Origin: Novosphingobium capsulatum NBRC 12533
Lineage (GTDB): Bacteria; Pseudomonadota; Alphaproteobacteria; Sphingomonadales; Sphingomonadaceae
Length of the DNA: 64,000 nt
Direction: 5' to 3'
NCBI RefSeq assembly: GCF_001598375.1
Contig: NZ_BCYV01000015.1
Location: 1 to 64,000 of the forward strand
Numbering within the stretch: the stretch's first letter is position 1; every line of letters starts with the position of its first letter. The notes beneath the pieces were generated by a model. It worked only from the letters and a program-made list of their open reading frames with translations, did not search any database and had not been told where the DNA came from. The translations under genes were made by a program, and so were the position numbers. Shown here piece by piece: positions 1 through 9,752 of this stretch.

Positions 1-18
1 GGCGTGTACCGACACGCC
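1..18 (-). terminator. Hairpin downstream of the TonB receptor
   Basis: A perfect 7-bp stem (GGCGTGT / ACACGCC) with a four-base loop lies 27 bases beyond the receptor stop codon. It is placed to end or stabilise the receptor transcript. The window edge hides whether a T-run follows, so terminator function is inferred. Confidence 0.5.
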
Positions 19-44
19 GCCCGCTGTTGTATGCGGCTGACCGG

Positions 45-2879
45 TTACAGCCCCTTCCCGCCCAGCTTCCAGGTCAGTTGCAGATAGAAGCTGCGCCCCA
101 CGCCATCGAACCACGAGATGTCGTAATAGGGATAGCTGCCATAAGTGCGATCGACATTGGGGCTGGTATCGAACAGGTTGGTCACCGTGCCCGAAACCTG
201 GACATGGTCGGTGATTTTGTACTGGGCCGAAAGGTTGAACGTGGTGGTCGGCTTGATGAACGCCGTTTCGTCATAATTGGGCAGGCGGCCGAGCATCTGG
301 CCCTGCAGCGTGGTCGTGAACTTGCCGTTGACCAGGGTGAGGCTGGCCGTGCCCTTGTCACGCGGGATGTCATAACCGCTGTCATAGGCCAGCTTGTTGA
401 TCACCGCGTCGCCGGCATACTGGCGGAACGTGTGATTGAACACATAGGTGTACCCCAGTGCAAAGCTGAGGAAGCCCAGCCCCTGGATTTCCGAGGCGCG
501 CCAGTGGAACGCCACGTCGATGCCGTCGGTCTGTTCGCGCGCCACGTTGATCGGGTTGACGTAAACCCCCTGAAGCTGCCCTGCGAAGGCGCCGGAAGCA
601 TAGCGCTGCACCCGCGCGATGGCATCGAGGCAGGTGGGTGAACTGGCATTGACCGCCGCGCCCGAGACGGTTTCGCCCAGCACGCAATCGGATTCGCGGC
701 GTAGCAGTTCATCCTTGCTGAGATCGAGCACCTGGTTTTCCAGCGTGACCTTGAAGTAATCGACCGAAACATCGACCGCGCGATCGGGCTGCCAGAACAC
801 CCCGGCGTTGATCGACTTGCTGGTTTCGGGCTTGAGCGCGCGGTTGCCGCTGCGGTGGCTGGTGATGCCAACCTCGTAATCGTCGCACTGGCTATAGGTG
901 GCGCCGGCATTCTCGCGCCGGCAGGTCAGGTAATCGGTGCCATCGGGATGGGTGTCACCATTGCCCGAAAACACATAGTGGAGATCGGGCGCGCGAAAGC
1001 CGGTGCCCATCGCGCCGCGCAGCAGCAGGCGGCTGGTCGGGCGCAGTTCTGCGCCCAGGTTCCAGGTGGCCTTGCCAAAGCTGTTGTCGACCACGTGGAA
1101 ATGGTCATAGCGCGCCGCGCCGGAGAGCTGCAGGAACGAGAGTACCGGCACGCGCAGTTCGCCGCCCAGCGCCCAGTGGCGGCGGCTGCCCTTGCCGTCG
1201 CTGTCGGTCAGGCCAACGTAATAGTGCTCCAGCGCCTTGGGATCGGGCCGCAGGTCATAGCCCTGCCCGCCATATTCGCCCACCAGCGCCACGCCCACGG
1301 CCCCTGCCGGCAGGCGCAGGACTTCGCCGTTGGTCAGGCTGAAAGCGAGGTTATCGGTATAGGAACGCGGGTGATAGATCGCGTTTTCGGTGATCGAATT
1401 GTACTGCGATGTGGTGAGCGGGGTATAGAACCGCGCCGGATCGGCCGAAAACACCGCATAGCCGCTATCGGGGTCAACCCCCTGCTGCTGGCCCAGGAAA
1501 AAGGCATTGCCCTTGGAGATCACCACCTGCGGGAACGATACCTTGCTGCGGTATTCCGAGTGGTTGAACGACAGCTCATAGGCCCAGGCCTGGTTCTTGC
1601 CGAACTTGCCGCGCAGGCCCGGCGTGACCGTGAAGCTGACCGAGCGGTTGCGCGTCATGCCGTTGCGCAGGCCGCCCATTTCCTCGGGCGTGAACTGGCG
1701 ATACCAGTTGTCCAGCTTGGTCGGATTGAGGCTGGTGGGCATCTGCGTGTTGTAGAACGTGCCCTCCTGGTTGCCGTCGGCGGTTTCGTAATACCAGGTC
1801 AGCACATCGGGCAGCAGCGCCACCTTGCTGTAGCTGGCCTGGAAATCGGTGAACAGTTCCATGCCATTGGGTAGGTCGAGCCCGATCGCGCCAAAGGCGT
1901 TCACCGATTTGCGCTCTGAAATCATCGTGCCATAGGCGACCGAGCTGTTCGAGCCGCAGTAATAGCCCGGCCCGCCATCTGCGCCATAGCGCGGGCGGCT
2001 GGCGCGGAACGTGCTGCCGCCGTTGAGGCCCGACAGGCTGGCGCAGGTCGCCGCGCCGGGATCGAGATAGTCGGTATATTCATCGGTGCGCAGGAACGTG
2101 CGGCGCGCCAGCCCGCCAACCGGATCGTCCAGCACCGAATCCTGCCGTGCGCGCTGATATTGCCACAGCGGCTTTTGATAGAGGCCTTCCACCCCGATCA
2201 CGCCATGAAACGCGCCGGCATTCCAGCCGGTGGTCAAGGTCAGCCGGTGCGAGGCGCCGCCGCCGTGCTGCGTATCGCCATAACGATAGTCGATCCGCGT
2301 GCCATCGACGCTTTTCTTGAGCTGGAAATTGACCACGCCCGAAATCGCGTCCGAGCCATAGATCGCCGATGCGCTGCCGCTCAACACTTCCACCCGCTCG
2401 ATCAGGCCGACGGGAATGTTGGAAATGTCGGTGAAATTGCTCTGCCCGTTGAAAGGCAGGGGAAAATCGGCAATCCGCCGCCCGTTGACCAGCACCAGGG
2501 TGTGATTGGGACCAAGCCCGCGCAAGTCCACCTGCTGCGCGCCGGGCGTGAAGGCCGCGCCATTGCCCGATTGCTGGCTTTGCGTTTCGCCGCCATTTTG
2601 CGTGAGCGCGCGCAGCAGATCGGGTACCGACTGATAGCCATTGCGCAGGATGTCCTGCGCGGTCACGGCGGTGACCGGCGCGGGCCCTTCCATTTCCACG
2701 CGCGGAATGCGGCTGCCCAGCACGACGATCGCGCTTTCGGGAGCCGGGGTATCGTCCGCCTGGGACGCGACCGGCAATTGCGTGATAGACGCTGGCGCTT
2801 CCTGCGCATGGCCCGCGCCTGCCACGGCCAAGGCACTCATGGCACCACCCGCAATCAACCAAACCCTGGAAATGCGCAT
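45..2879 (-). CDS. TonB-dependent outer-membrane receptor
   Basis: An outer-membrane, energy-coupled importer of about 944 residues. A signal peptide (MRISRVWLIAGG...GHA) is followed by a TonB-box-like IVVLG near residue 73. The plug domain carries the motifs VDLRGLGPNHTLVLVNGRR and SAIYGSDAISGVVNF, and a long beta-barrel ends with alternating aromatic strands. The start was set at 2879 rather than 2945 because this ATG is preceded by AGGGGG and begins a clean signal peptide. The gene is divergent from the cyanophycinase/isoaspartyl-peptidase fusion, which suggests a peptide or polymer-fragment substrate; that is inference from context. It belongs to the large sphingomonad receptor family, whose substrates cannot be read from sequence alone. 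Confidence 0.93.
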   Translation of the reverse strand: MRISRVWLIAGGAMSALAVAGAGHAQEAPASITQLPVASQADDTPAPESAIVVLGSRIPRVEMEGPAPVTAVTAQDILRNGYQSVPDLLRALTQNGGETQSQQSGNGAAFTPGAQQVDLRGLGPNHTLVLVNGRRIADFPLPFNGQSNFTDISNIPVGLIERVEVLSGSASAIYGSDAISGVVNFQLKKSVDGTRIDYRYGDTQHGGGASHRLTLTTGWNAGAFHGVIGVEGLYQKPLWQYQRARQDSVLDDPVGGLARRTFLRTDEYTDYLDPGAATCASLSGLNGGSTFRASRPRYGADGGPGYYCGSNSSVAYGTMISERKSVNAFGAIGLDLPNGMELFTDFQASYSKVALLPDVLTWYYETADGNQEGTFYNTQMPTSLNPTKLDNWYRQFTPEEMGGLRNGMTRNRSVSFTVTPGLRGKFGKNQAWAYELSFNHSEYRSKVSFPQVVISKGNAFFLGQQQGVDPDSGYAVFSADPARFYTPLTTSQYNSITENAIYHPRSYTDNLAFSLTNGEVLRLPAGAVGVALVGEYGGQGYDLRPDPKALEHYYVGLTDSDGKGSRRHWALGGELRVPVLSFLQLSGAARYDHFHVVDNSFGKATWNLGAELRPTSRLLLRGAMGTGFRAPDLHYVFSGNGDTHPDGTDYLTCRRENAGATYSQCDDYEVGITSHRSGNRALKPETSKSINAGVFWQPDRAVDVSVDYFKVTLENQVLDLSKDELLRRESDCVLGETVSGAAVNASSPTCLDAIARVQRYASGAFAGQLQGVYVNPINVAREQTDGIDVAFHWRASEIQGLGFLSFALGYTYVFNHTFRQYAGDAVINKLAYDSGYDIPRDKGTASLTLVNGKFTTTLQGQMLGRLPNYDETAFIKPTTTFNLSAQYKITDHVQVSGTVTNLFDTSPNVDRTYGSYPYYDISWFDGVGRSFYLQLTWKLGGKGL

Positions 2880-3029
2880 TATTGACAGCCCCCTGTGATC
2901 GCGCTTCGATAGGGGCTTATGGTTACAAGCAAATCCTATTTGCAACCATAATTCGCCAAATAATACAGTATCAATTGCAACTGTTACACGCTAACCACAG
3001 CAAAAGATGGCATATCAAGGGGCACGGGA
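2880..3029. promoter_or_regulatory. Divergent intergenic region with a dyad
   Basis: This 150-bp AT-rich gap separates the receptor from the fusion hydrolase and must hold both promoters. GCAAATCCTATTTGC at 2929-2943 is a perfect 6-bp dyad with a three-base spacer and looks like an operator. A weak promoter for the rightward gene could be TTGCAA (2940-2945) with TAATAC (2961-2966), although the 15-bp spacer is short. A ribosome-binding site AAGGGG lies upstream of the ATG at 3030. No regulator gene lies next to it. Confidence 0.5.
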
Positions 3030-4991
3030 ATGCAGTTCTGGCGCATGGGATTGATCACAGTGGCAGGCGCACTGGCGCTGGCCAGCGGCGCGGCAGGCGC
3101 CTCGGAAGCAGGCTATACCCGCTATGTCATCGGTGATCTTGCCGCCCCTACCCCGGCCAAGGTAGCACCGGGCCTGCTGCTGGCCGGCGGTGGCGAATGG
3201 GACAGCGATGCTTTCCGCTGGTTCGTGGCGCAGGCCGGGCATGGCCATATCGTGGTGCTGCGGGCATCGGGCGCAGGCGATGCCGGCGATGAGTTCATGC
3301 ACAGCATCGGCGGCGTCACTTCGGTCGAAACCTTCGTGTTCGATGATCGCAAGGCGGCAAGCGACCCGGCCGTGCTCGCCGCCGTGGCCAAGGCCGATGG
3401 CGTCTATATCGCCGGGGGTGACCAGGCACGCTATGTGCGTTTCTGGCAGGGCACGCCGCTGGCCACCGCGCTCGACCGGCTGGCTGCCAGCGGGCACCCG
3501 ATCGGCGGCACCAGTGCTGGCTTGGCGATCCTGGGCGCGCATGTCTATGGCGCGATGGACGGCGGCAGCGCCACCTCGGGCCCGGCCTTGCGCGATCCCC
3601 TGGGCGAAGGCGTGACGATGGTGGAGGATTTCCTACACCTGCCGCGCATGGACCATGTCGTCACCGATACCCATTTCACCCGGCGTGATCGTCTCGGCCG
3701 CCTGATCGCCTTTGTGGCCAAGACCCGCGCGACCACGCCCGACAAGGCCGCCGTGGGCCTGGGCGTGGATGAAGGCGCCTCGCTGATCGTCGATGGCGCG
3801 GGCAAGGCACGGCTCAAGGGGCCGGCCGGCACCTATGCCTGGCTGGTGCAGCCGGTCGGCGCGCCCGGTGCCAAGCCAGGCCAGCCGCTCGATTGGCCGG
3901 CGATCAAGGTGACCGGGATTGGCCCTGACAGCGTGCTGGACTTGGGCACCCTGGCGGTTACGGCGCCGGCCTTTGCCGGCACGGCCAGCGTCAAGCAGGG
4001 CAAGCTCGCCGGCGTGCCCTATCCGGCCGATGCCGGCTGGTCGCTGGCCATTCACGGTGGCGCCGGCGCCGCGCCGCGCGGGGAAACCACGCCGGCCGAA
4101 GATGCCTCGTATCGCGCCGGGCTCAAGGCTGCGCTGGCCGCCGGGTCGGCCGTGCTCAAGGCCGGCGGATCGAGCCTGGATGCCGTGGAAGCGGCCGTGC
4201 GCGTGATGGAAGATGATCCGCAGTTCAACGCCGGACGCGGCGCGGTGTTCGATGCCGAGGGCAAGAACCAGCTGGACGCCGCGATCATGGACGGCAGCAC
4301 TGGCGAAGCAGGCGCCGTGGCGGCGCTGACCACTACCAAGAACCCGATCCGCGCCGCGCGCGCCGTGATGGAGCATTCCCGCCACGTGCTGCTGGCCGGT
4401 GCGGGCGCAGACCAGTTTGCCCGCGAACAGGGCATCGAGCAGGTCGATCCCAAGTACTTCTTCACGCAAAAGCGCTGGAACGACTATCTGGAATGGAAGA
4501 AGGAGCATGTCAGCGCGCTGTCGCCGCGTGTGCTCGATGCCACGCCGCGGCCCGAGCACCGCTATGGCACCGTTGGCGCGGTCGCGCGCGATGTCCACGG
4601 CCACCTTGCTGCTGCCACGTCCACCGGCGGCCTGACCGGCAAGCGCTGGGGCCGGATCGGCGATTCCCCGCTGATCGGCGCGGGCACTTACGCGATCGAT
4701 GGCAATTGCGCGGTGTCTGCCACCGGCACGGGTGAATACTTCATCCGCCAATCCGCCGGCCGCCAGGTGTGCGACCGTATCGCCTGGCGCGACGAAAAGG
4801 TGGGCGAAGCGGCGCAGGACACGATCGACGAAATCGCCGAAATCGGCGGCGATGGCGGGCTGATCGCGATGGACCGCGATGGCCACGTGGGCTTTGCCCT
4901 CAACACCGCCGGCATGTTCCGCGGCTCGATCAGCAGCAAGCAGGCGCCCGAAGTGGCGATCTACGCGGACGAAAAGCCGGTGCATCCCTGA
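3030..4991 (+). CDS. Secreted cyanophycinase-isoaspartyl peptidase fusion
   Basis: Predicted to degrade cyanophycin in two steps, first to beta-Asp-Arg and then to Asp plus Arg. Residues 1-24 form a signal peptide, so the protein acts outside the cytoplasm. Residues about 25-330 are an S51 cyanophycinase-like domain. It has the nucleophile Ser162 in GGTSAG, His215 in DTHF, Glu248 in GLGVDEG, Gln132 in GGDQ, and Arg219, Arg221 and Arg224, which match the substrate-pocket arginines I recall from CphB. The CphB Gln173 position is Thr214 here. Residues about 337-653 are an Ntn isoaspartyl peptidase/asparaginase, with HGGAGA at its start, the autoprocessing Thr514 in YGTVGAV, and SATGTGEYFIR. Cleavage before Thr514 would release a beta chain of about 140 residues and leave the S51 domain on the alpha chain. 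Cyanophycin is the best-fitting substrate but other isoaspartyl peptides are possible. Confidence 0.9.
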   Translation: MQFWRMGLITVAGALALASGAAGASEAGYTRYVIGDLAAPTPAKVAPGLLLAGGGEWDSDAFRWFVAQAGHGHIVVLRASGAGDAGDEFMHSIGGVTSVETFVFDDRKAASDPAVLAAVAKADGVYIAGGDQARYVRFWQGTPLATALDRLAASGHPIGGTSAGLAILGAHVYGAMDGGSATSGPALRDPLGEGVTMVEDFLHLPRMDHVVTDTHFTRRDRLGRLIAFVAKTRATTPDKAAVGLGVDEGASLIVDGAGKARLKGPAGTYAWLVQPVGAPGAKPGQPLDWPAIKVTGIGPDSVLDLGTLAVTAPAFAGTASVKQGKLAGVPYPADAGWSLAIHGGAGAAPRGETTPAEDASYRAGLKAALAAGSAVLKAGGSSLDAVEAAVRVMEDDPQFNAGRGAVFDAEGKNQLDAAIMDGSTGEAGAVAALTTTKNPIRAARAVMEHSRHVLLAGAGADQFAREQGIEQVDPKYFFTQKRWNDYLEWKKEHVSALSPRVLDATPRPEHRYGTVGAVARDVHGHLAAATSTGGLTGKRWGRIGDSPLIGAGTYAIDGNCAVSATGTGEYFIRQSAGRQVCDRIAWRDEKVGEAAQDTIDEIAEIGGDGGLIAMDRDGHVGFALNTAGMFRGSISSKQAPEVAIYADEKPVHP

Positions 4992-5000
4992 TCTTTTACT

Positions 5001-5100
5001 CCCCCTCCTCTTCAGACGAGGGGGTCGGGGGGTGGTGCTGGACCTCGCGCCAGTTTTCCACCACCCCCACCCCCCTCCTCTGAAGAGGAGGGGGCTTTTT
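5001..5100. terminator. Long GC-rich inverted repeat between convergent genes
   Basis: Two imperfect arms of about 35 bp (5001-5036 and 5061-5094), each itself a small palindrome of the CCCTCCTCTGAAGAGGAGGG type, are followed by TTTTT at 5096-5100. The position between converging genes fits a rightward terminator. The sequence also resembles a dispersed sphingomonad intergenic palindrome. Confidence 0.65.
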
Positions 5101-5108
5101 GCCCAAAC

Positions 5109-7745
5109 TTAGTCCAGGTTGGGGCGTAGCCAGCGTTCGGCCACGGCCAGATCCACCCCGCGCCGCGCGGCATAATCGGCCAGCTGATCGCGGCCGATGG
5201 TGGCCACGCCGAAATACTGGCTGTCCGGGTGGGCGAAATAGAAGCCGGAAACTGCTGCGGTGGGCAGCATGGCCTGGCTTTCGGTGAGGACGATGCCGGC
5301 ATTGCCCGGCGCATCGAGCAGGTCGAACAGGATCGGCTTGAGGCTGTGGTCGGGGCACGCCGGATAGCCGGGCGCGGGGCGGATGCCGCGATATTCCTCG
5401 CGGATCAGCGCCTCGTTGGTCAGTTGCTCGCCCGGTGCATAGCCCCACAGGGTGGTGCGGACGTGGCTGTGCAGGCGTTCGGCAAAGGCCTCGGCAAAGC
5501 GATCGGCCAGCGCCTTGAGCAGGATGTCGGAATAGTCATCATGCCCGGCCTGGAAGCGCGCCAGGTGCGGCTCGATCCCATGGATGCCCACGGCAAAGCC
5601 GCCCAGCCAGTCACCCGCCGGATCGATGAAATCGGCCAGGCAGAAGTTGGCGCGGCCCCGGCTCTTGGCAAATTGCTGGCGCAGGAACGGCAAGCGCACC
5701 ATCTGCTCGTCGTCATCGGGATGCAGCACGACATCGTCGCCATGGCGCGCCGCCGGCCAGAAGCCGCAGACGCCCTTGGCCGTCAGCCACTTTTCGGCAA
5801 CGATCTTGTCGAGCATGGCGCGGGCATCGGCATAGAGACTGCGCGCGCTTTCACCCACCACGGCATCGTCGAGGATCGCCGGATAGGTGCCCGCCAGTTC
5901 CCAGGCGCGGAAGAACGGCGTCCAGTCAAAACATTCGACCAGATCGGCCAGATCCCATTCGGCAAAGACGTGCAGCCCGGGCTGCGCCGGCGGCGCTGGC
6001 TTGTGTGCAAATTCGGCGACGAAAGCGTTGGCGCGCGCGTCTTCGAGGCTGAGTAGCTTGGAGCCGCCCTTGCCCGCGCGGGCATCGCGCACGTGCTGGT
6101 ATTCGTCGGCCGTGGCGGCGATGAAACCTTCGGCCTGGGTATCGGACAAGAGCTGGCTGGCCACGCCCACGGCGCGGCTGGCGTCGAGCACGTGGACCAC
6201 CGGGCCGTCATAGGCCGGATCGATGCGCAGCGCAGTATGCACCTTGCTGGTGGTGGCGCCGCCGATCAGCAGCGGAATGGTCATGCCGGCGCGCTGCATT
6301 TCCTCGGCCACGGTCACCATCTCGTCGAGCGAGGGGGTGATCAGGCCGGACAGGCCGATGATATCGGCATCCTGCTCGCGCGCGGTGTCGAGGATCTTGG
6401 ACCACGGCACCATGACGCCAAGGTCAATCACTTCATAGCCATTGCACTGGAGCACGACGCCGACGATGTTCTTGCCGATATCGTGCACGTCGCCCTTGAC
6501 CGTGGCCATCACGATGCGGCCCTTGGGGCGCGCGCCGGCTTGCTTTTCCGCCTCGATATAGGGGATCAGGTGGGCCACGGCTTTCTTCATCACGCGGGCC
6601 GATTTCACCACCTGCGGCAGGAACATCTTGCCCGAGCCGAACAGGTCGCCGACCGTGTTCATGCCTGCCATCAGCGGGCCTTCGATCACCTCGATCGGGC
6701 GCCCGCCGCGCGCGGCAATCGCGGCGCGGGCTTCCTCGGTGTCTTCCACGATGTACTGGTCCATGCCCTTGACCAAGGCATGTTCCAGGCGGCGCACCAC
6801 GTCCCAGCCGCGCCATTCCTCGGCGGCCTTTTCTGCCGCTTTGTCCTTGCCCTTGAAGCTTTCGGCCAACGCGATGAGGCGTTCGGTCGCATCAGGGTGG
6901 CGCATCAGCAGCACGTCTTCGCAGGCATCGCGCAAGACCGGGTCGATCTGGTCGTAGATGTCGAGCTGCCCGGCATTGACGATGGCCATGTCCATGCCGG
7001 CGGGAATGGCGTGGTAGAGGAACACCGAGTGCATCGCGCGGCGCACCGTCTCGTTGCCGCGGAAGCTGAACGAGAGGTTCGACAGGCCGCCCGAGATATG
7101 CACGTGCGGGCAGCGTTCCTTGATCTCGCGCGTCGCCTCGATGAAATCGAGGGCGTAGCGGTCGTGCTCCTCGATCCCGGTGGCCACGGCAAAAACGTTG
7201 GGATCGAAGATCACGTCTTCGGGCGGAAAACCGATACCCATCAACAGGTCATAGGCGCGGCAGCAGATTTCCACCTTGCGCTCCCGCGTGTCGGCCTGGC
7301 CCTTTTCGTCAAAGGCCATGACGACAACGGCGGCGCCATAATCCATGCACAGGCGGGCATGGTGCAGGAACGCGTCTTCGCCTTCCTTCATCGAGATCGA
7401 ATTGACGATCGGCTTGCCCGAAACACATTTCAGGCCGGCCTCGATCACCTCCCACTTGGAGCTGTCGATCATCACCGGCACCCGCGCGATGTCCGGCTCT
7501 GCCGCGATCAGCTTGAGGTAGGTGGTCATGGCCTCGACCGCGTCGAGCAGGCCCTCGTCCATGTTGACGTCGATGATCTGCGCGCCGTTTTCCACCTGCT
7601 GGCGCGCGACTTCTACCGCCTTGGCATAGTCGCCCGCCAGGATCAGCTTCTTGAACGCGGCCGAGCCGGTGACATTGGTGCGCTCGCCCACATTGACGAA
7701 ACGCGAGCCGGAATTGGTCATCCCGGTGGTGTTCTGTTCGGTCAT
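5109..7745 (-). CDS. metH: Methionine synthase, folate/cobalamin/activation subunit
   Basis: The C-terminal three quarters of cobalamin-dependent methionine synthase, about 878 residues. It transfers the methyl group of 5-methyl-THF to B12 and reactivates the cofactor. The order is a pterin-binding domain (starting [15 protein letters not shown]), the B12 cap, a B12 domain with the [11 protein letters not shown] motif whose His is the lower cobalt ligand, and the SAM-binding activation domain with [12 protein letters not shown] near the end. The start was set at 7745 (MTEQNTTG), where its ATG shares one base with the upstream stop, rather than at 7913 inside the neighbour. The homocysteine domain is supplied by the separate upstream gene, so the two proteins presumably act together. 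Confidence 0.96.
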   Translation of the reverse strand: MTEQNTTGMTNSGSRFVNVGERTNVTGSAAFKKLILAGDYAKAVEVARQQVENGAQIIDVNMDEGLLDAVEAMTTYLKLIAAEPDIARVPVMIDSSKWEVIEAGLKCVSGKPIVNSISMKEGEDAFLHHARLCMDYGAAVVVMAFDEKGQADTRERKVEICCRAYDLLMGIGFPPEDVIFDPNVFAVATGIEEHDRYALDFIEATREIKERCPHVHISGGLSNLSFSFRGNETVRRAMHSVFLYHAIPAGMDMAIVNAGQLDIYDQIDPVLRDACEDVLLMRHPDATERLIALAESFKGKDKAAEKAAEEWRGWDVVRRLEHALVKGMDQYIVEDTEEARAAIAARGGRPIEVIEGPLMAGMNTVGDLFGSGKMFLPQVVKSARVMKKAVAHLIPYIEAEKQAGARPKGRIVMATVKGDVHDIGKNIVGVVLQCNGYEVIDLGVMVPWSKILDTAREQDADIIGLSGLITPSLDEMVTVAEEMQRAGMTIPLLIGGATTSKVHTALRIDPAYDGPVVHVLDASRAVGVASQLLSDTQAEGFIAATADEYQHVRDARAGKGGSKLLSLEDARANAFVAEFAHKPAPPAQPGLHVFAEWDLADLVECFDWTPFFRAWELAGTYPAILDDAVVGESARSLYADARAMLDKIVAEKWLTAKGVCGFWPAARHGDDVVLHPDDDEQMVRLPFLRQQFAKSRGRANFCLADFIDPAGDWLGGFAVGIHGIEPHLARFQAGHDDYSDILLKALADRFAEAFAERLHSHVRTTLWGYAPGEQLTNEALIREEYRGIRPAPGYPACPDHSLKPILFDLLDAPGNAGIVLTESQAMLPTAAVSGFYFAHPDSQYFGVATIGRDQLADYAARRGVDLAVAERWLRPNLD

Positions 7746-8809
7746 CACTTGATCATCACAAACGGTTCGAGGCCGGCAAGGCGGGTGAGCGGTTCGGGCT
7801 GGGCTAGGCTGCGCGGCGCCAGGCCGGCAACCTTGCGCGCCATGGCGGCGATATGCGCGGGCGTGGAACCGCAGCAGCCACCCAGCACGTTGACCTGGCC
7901 CGCCACGGCCCATTCGCCAACGAGGCCAGCGGTCGTGTCGGGCTCTTCGTCATACTGGCCCAGTTCGTTGGGCAGGCCGGCGTTGGGATAGATCATGATC
8001 AGCGTGTCGGCGGTTTCGGCCAGGGCTTTGACATGAGGGCGCAATTGGGTGGCGCCGAACGAGCAGTTGAGGCCCACGGTCACCGGGCGGGCATGGCGCA
8101 CGGCATACCAGAATGCCTCCACCGTGTGGCCCGACAGGTTGCGGCCCGAAAGATCGGTCAGCGTCATCGACAGCATGATCGGCACTTCGCGGCCCAGTTG
8201 CCGCTCCAGTTGCTTGACCGCCATGATCGCGGCCTTGCAGTTGAGCGTGTCGAACACGGTTTCGACCAGGATGAAATCGGCACCGCCTTCGACCAACGCC
8301 TCGGCCTGCTCGCGATAGACCTCCACCAGGAAATCCCAGTCGATCTCGCGATATCCGGGATCGTTGACATCGGGCGAAAGCGACAGCGTCTTGTTGGTCG
8401 GGCCGATGGCGCCGGCCACAAAGCGCGGGCGACCATCGCGCGCGGCAAATTCATCGGCAACGCGGCGGGCCAGGGCCGCCGATTGCAGGTTGATCTCGCG
8501 CACGAGGTGTTCAGCGCCATAATCGGCCTGGCTGATGCGGTTGGCCGAAAAGGTGTTGGTTTCGGCAATGTCGGCGCCCGCCTCGAAATAGGCGCGGTGG
8601 ATCGCCTCGGGCACGTCTGGCCGCGTCAGCGCCAGGATATCGTTGTTGCCCTTCTGGTCGTGGGTGAGGCCCAGGCTGCCAGCATAATCCGCCTCGGTCA
8701 GCTTGCGGTTCTGGATCTCGGTGCCAAAGGCGCCATCGGTGATCAGGATACGCTGGCGCGCCTGATCGAGCAGCGCGGCGCGCGCCTGGCTGGGGGCAAG
8801 ATCGGTCAT
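7745..8809 (-). CDS. metH: Methionine synthase, homocysteine-binding subunit
   Basis: A 354-residue homocysteine S-methyltransferase domain equal to the N-terminal module of MetH. The zinc-ligand cysteines are visible in GLNCSFGA and in [15 protein letters not shown]. It binds and activates homocysteine for methylation by the cobalamin subunit encoded immediately downstream (TGATG overlap). Its own ATG overlaps the metF stop as ATGA, so translational coupling is likely. It could in principle use another methyl donor, but the neighbour supplying every other MetH domain argues for a split MetH. Confidence 0.95.
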   Translation of the reverse strand: MTDLAPSQARAALLDQARQRILITDGAFGTEIQNRKLTEADYAGSLGLTHDQKGNNDILALTRPDVPEAIHRAYFEAGADIAETNTFSANRISQADYGAEHLVREINLQSAALARRVADEFAARDGRPRFVAGAIGPTNKTLSLSPDVNDPGYREIDWDFLVEVYREQAEALVEGGADFILVETVFDTLNCKAAIMAVKQLERQLGREVPIMLSMTLTDLSGRNLSGHTVEAFWYAVRHARPVTVGLNCSFGATQLRPHVKALAETADTLIMIYPNAGLPNELGQYDEEPDTTAGLVGEWAVAGQVNVLGGCCGSTPAHIAAMARKVAGLAPRSLAQPEPLTRLAGLEPFVMIK

Positions 8810-9747
8810 GCGGCATTCTCCAGGCCGGCGGCGCCGTGCGGGCGGCGGCCCAGCAGATGGCAGATGGCATAGCTCAGCTCGGCACGGTTGAGCGTGTAGA
8901 AGTGGAAATCACGCACACCGCCGGCGTAGAGGCGGCGGCAGAACTCGGCCGAAACCGTGGCCGCCACCAACTGGCGCGAGGCCGGGTGCGTGTCGAGCCC
9001 GGCAAACAGGCTTTCCATCCAGGCTGGCAGTGCCGCGCCACAGGCAGCGGCAAACTTGCGCGTCTGGGCAAAGTTGGACACCGGCAGAATGCCCGGCAGC
9101 ACCGGCGCATCGATCCCGGCCGCAGCCAGCTTGTCCTGGAAACGGAAGAAGGTTTCCGGCTCGAAGAAGAACTGGCTGATCGCGCGGCTCGCACCGGCAT
9201 CAAGCTTCCGCTTGAGATTGTCGATGTCTGCTTCCTGGCTGGGCGAATCCGGGTGGCTTTCGGGATAGGCCGCGACCGAAATATCAAACGGGGCAATCGC
9301 CTTGAGCCCGGCCACCAGTTCGGCGGCATTGGCATAGCCATCGGGGTGCGGGGTGAACGGCACACCGGGCGCGCCCATGTCACCACGCAGGGCGACGATG
9401 TGGCGCACGCCCGCTTCCCAGTATCCTTCGGCCACGGCGCGGATTTCGGCCTTGCTGGCGTCGACGCAGGTCAGATGCGCGGCGGCCGGCAGCCGCGCCT
9501 CGCTGATGATGCGCGCAACCGTGTCATGCGTGCGGTCGCGGGTGGAGCCGCCCGCGCCATACGTCACCGAGACGAATTCGGGCTGCAGCGGCGCCAAGGT
9601 CTGCACCACGTCCCACAGCTGCGCCATCAGCGCATCGGTCTTGGGCGGAAAGAATTCGAAGCTCACCCGGATATCGCCGGGCAGGCCGGCAAACAGCGGG
9701 GTATCGAGCGCGGTGCGCGCCTCGCGCAGCTGGTCGTAGCGGGTCAT
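8806..9747 (-). CDS. metF: Methylenetetrahydrofolate reductase
   Basis: A flavin enzyme of about 313 residues that reduces 5,10-methylene-THF to 5-methyl-THF, the methyl donor for the MetH pair encoded downstream. Family motifs include VSFEFFPPKTD near the start, FVSVTYGAGGSTRDRT, HLTCVDAS and the ISQFFFE segment. The ATG at 9747 is only five bases after the regulator stop and begins MTRYDQLREA. The gene is the second of a four-gene operon and is translationally coupled to the homocysteine-domain gene. Confidence 0.97.
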   Translation of the reverse strand: MTRYDQLREARTALDTPLFAGLPGDIRVSFEFFPPKTDALMAQLWDVVQTLAPLQPEFVSVTYGAGGSTRDRTHDTVARIISEARLPAAAHLTCVDASKAEIRAVAEGYWEAGVRHIVALRGDMGAPGVPFTPHPDGYANAAELVAGLKAIAPFDISVAAYPESHPDSPSQEADIDNLKRKLDAGASRAISQFFFEPETFFRFQDKLAAAGIDAPVLPGILPVSNFAQTRKFAAACGAALPAWMESLFAGLDTHPASRQLVAATVSAEFCRRLYAGGVRDFHFYTLNRAELSYAICHLLGRRPHGAAGLENAA

Positions 9748-9752
9748 GGGTC

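Noticed and set aside
6093-7991. A 632-codon open frame opposite metH
   Set aside because: It lies antisense to two clear MetH genes, and its translation is Gly/His/Arg-rich with no motif. Long antisense frames are expected at this GC content.
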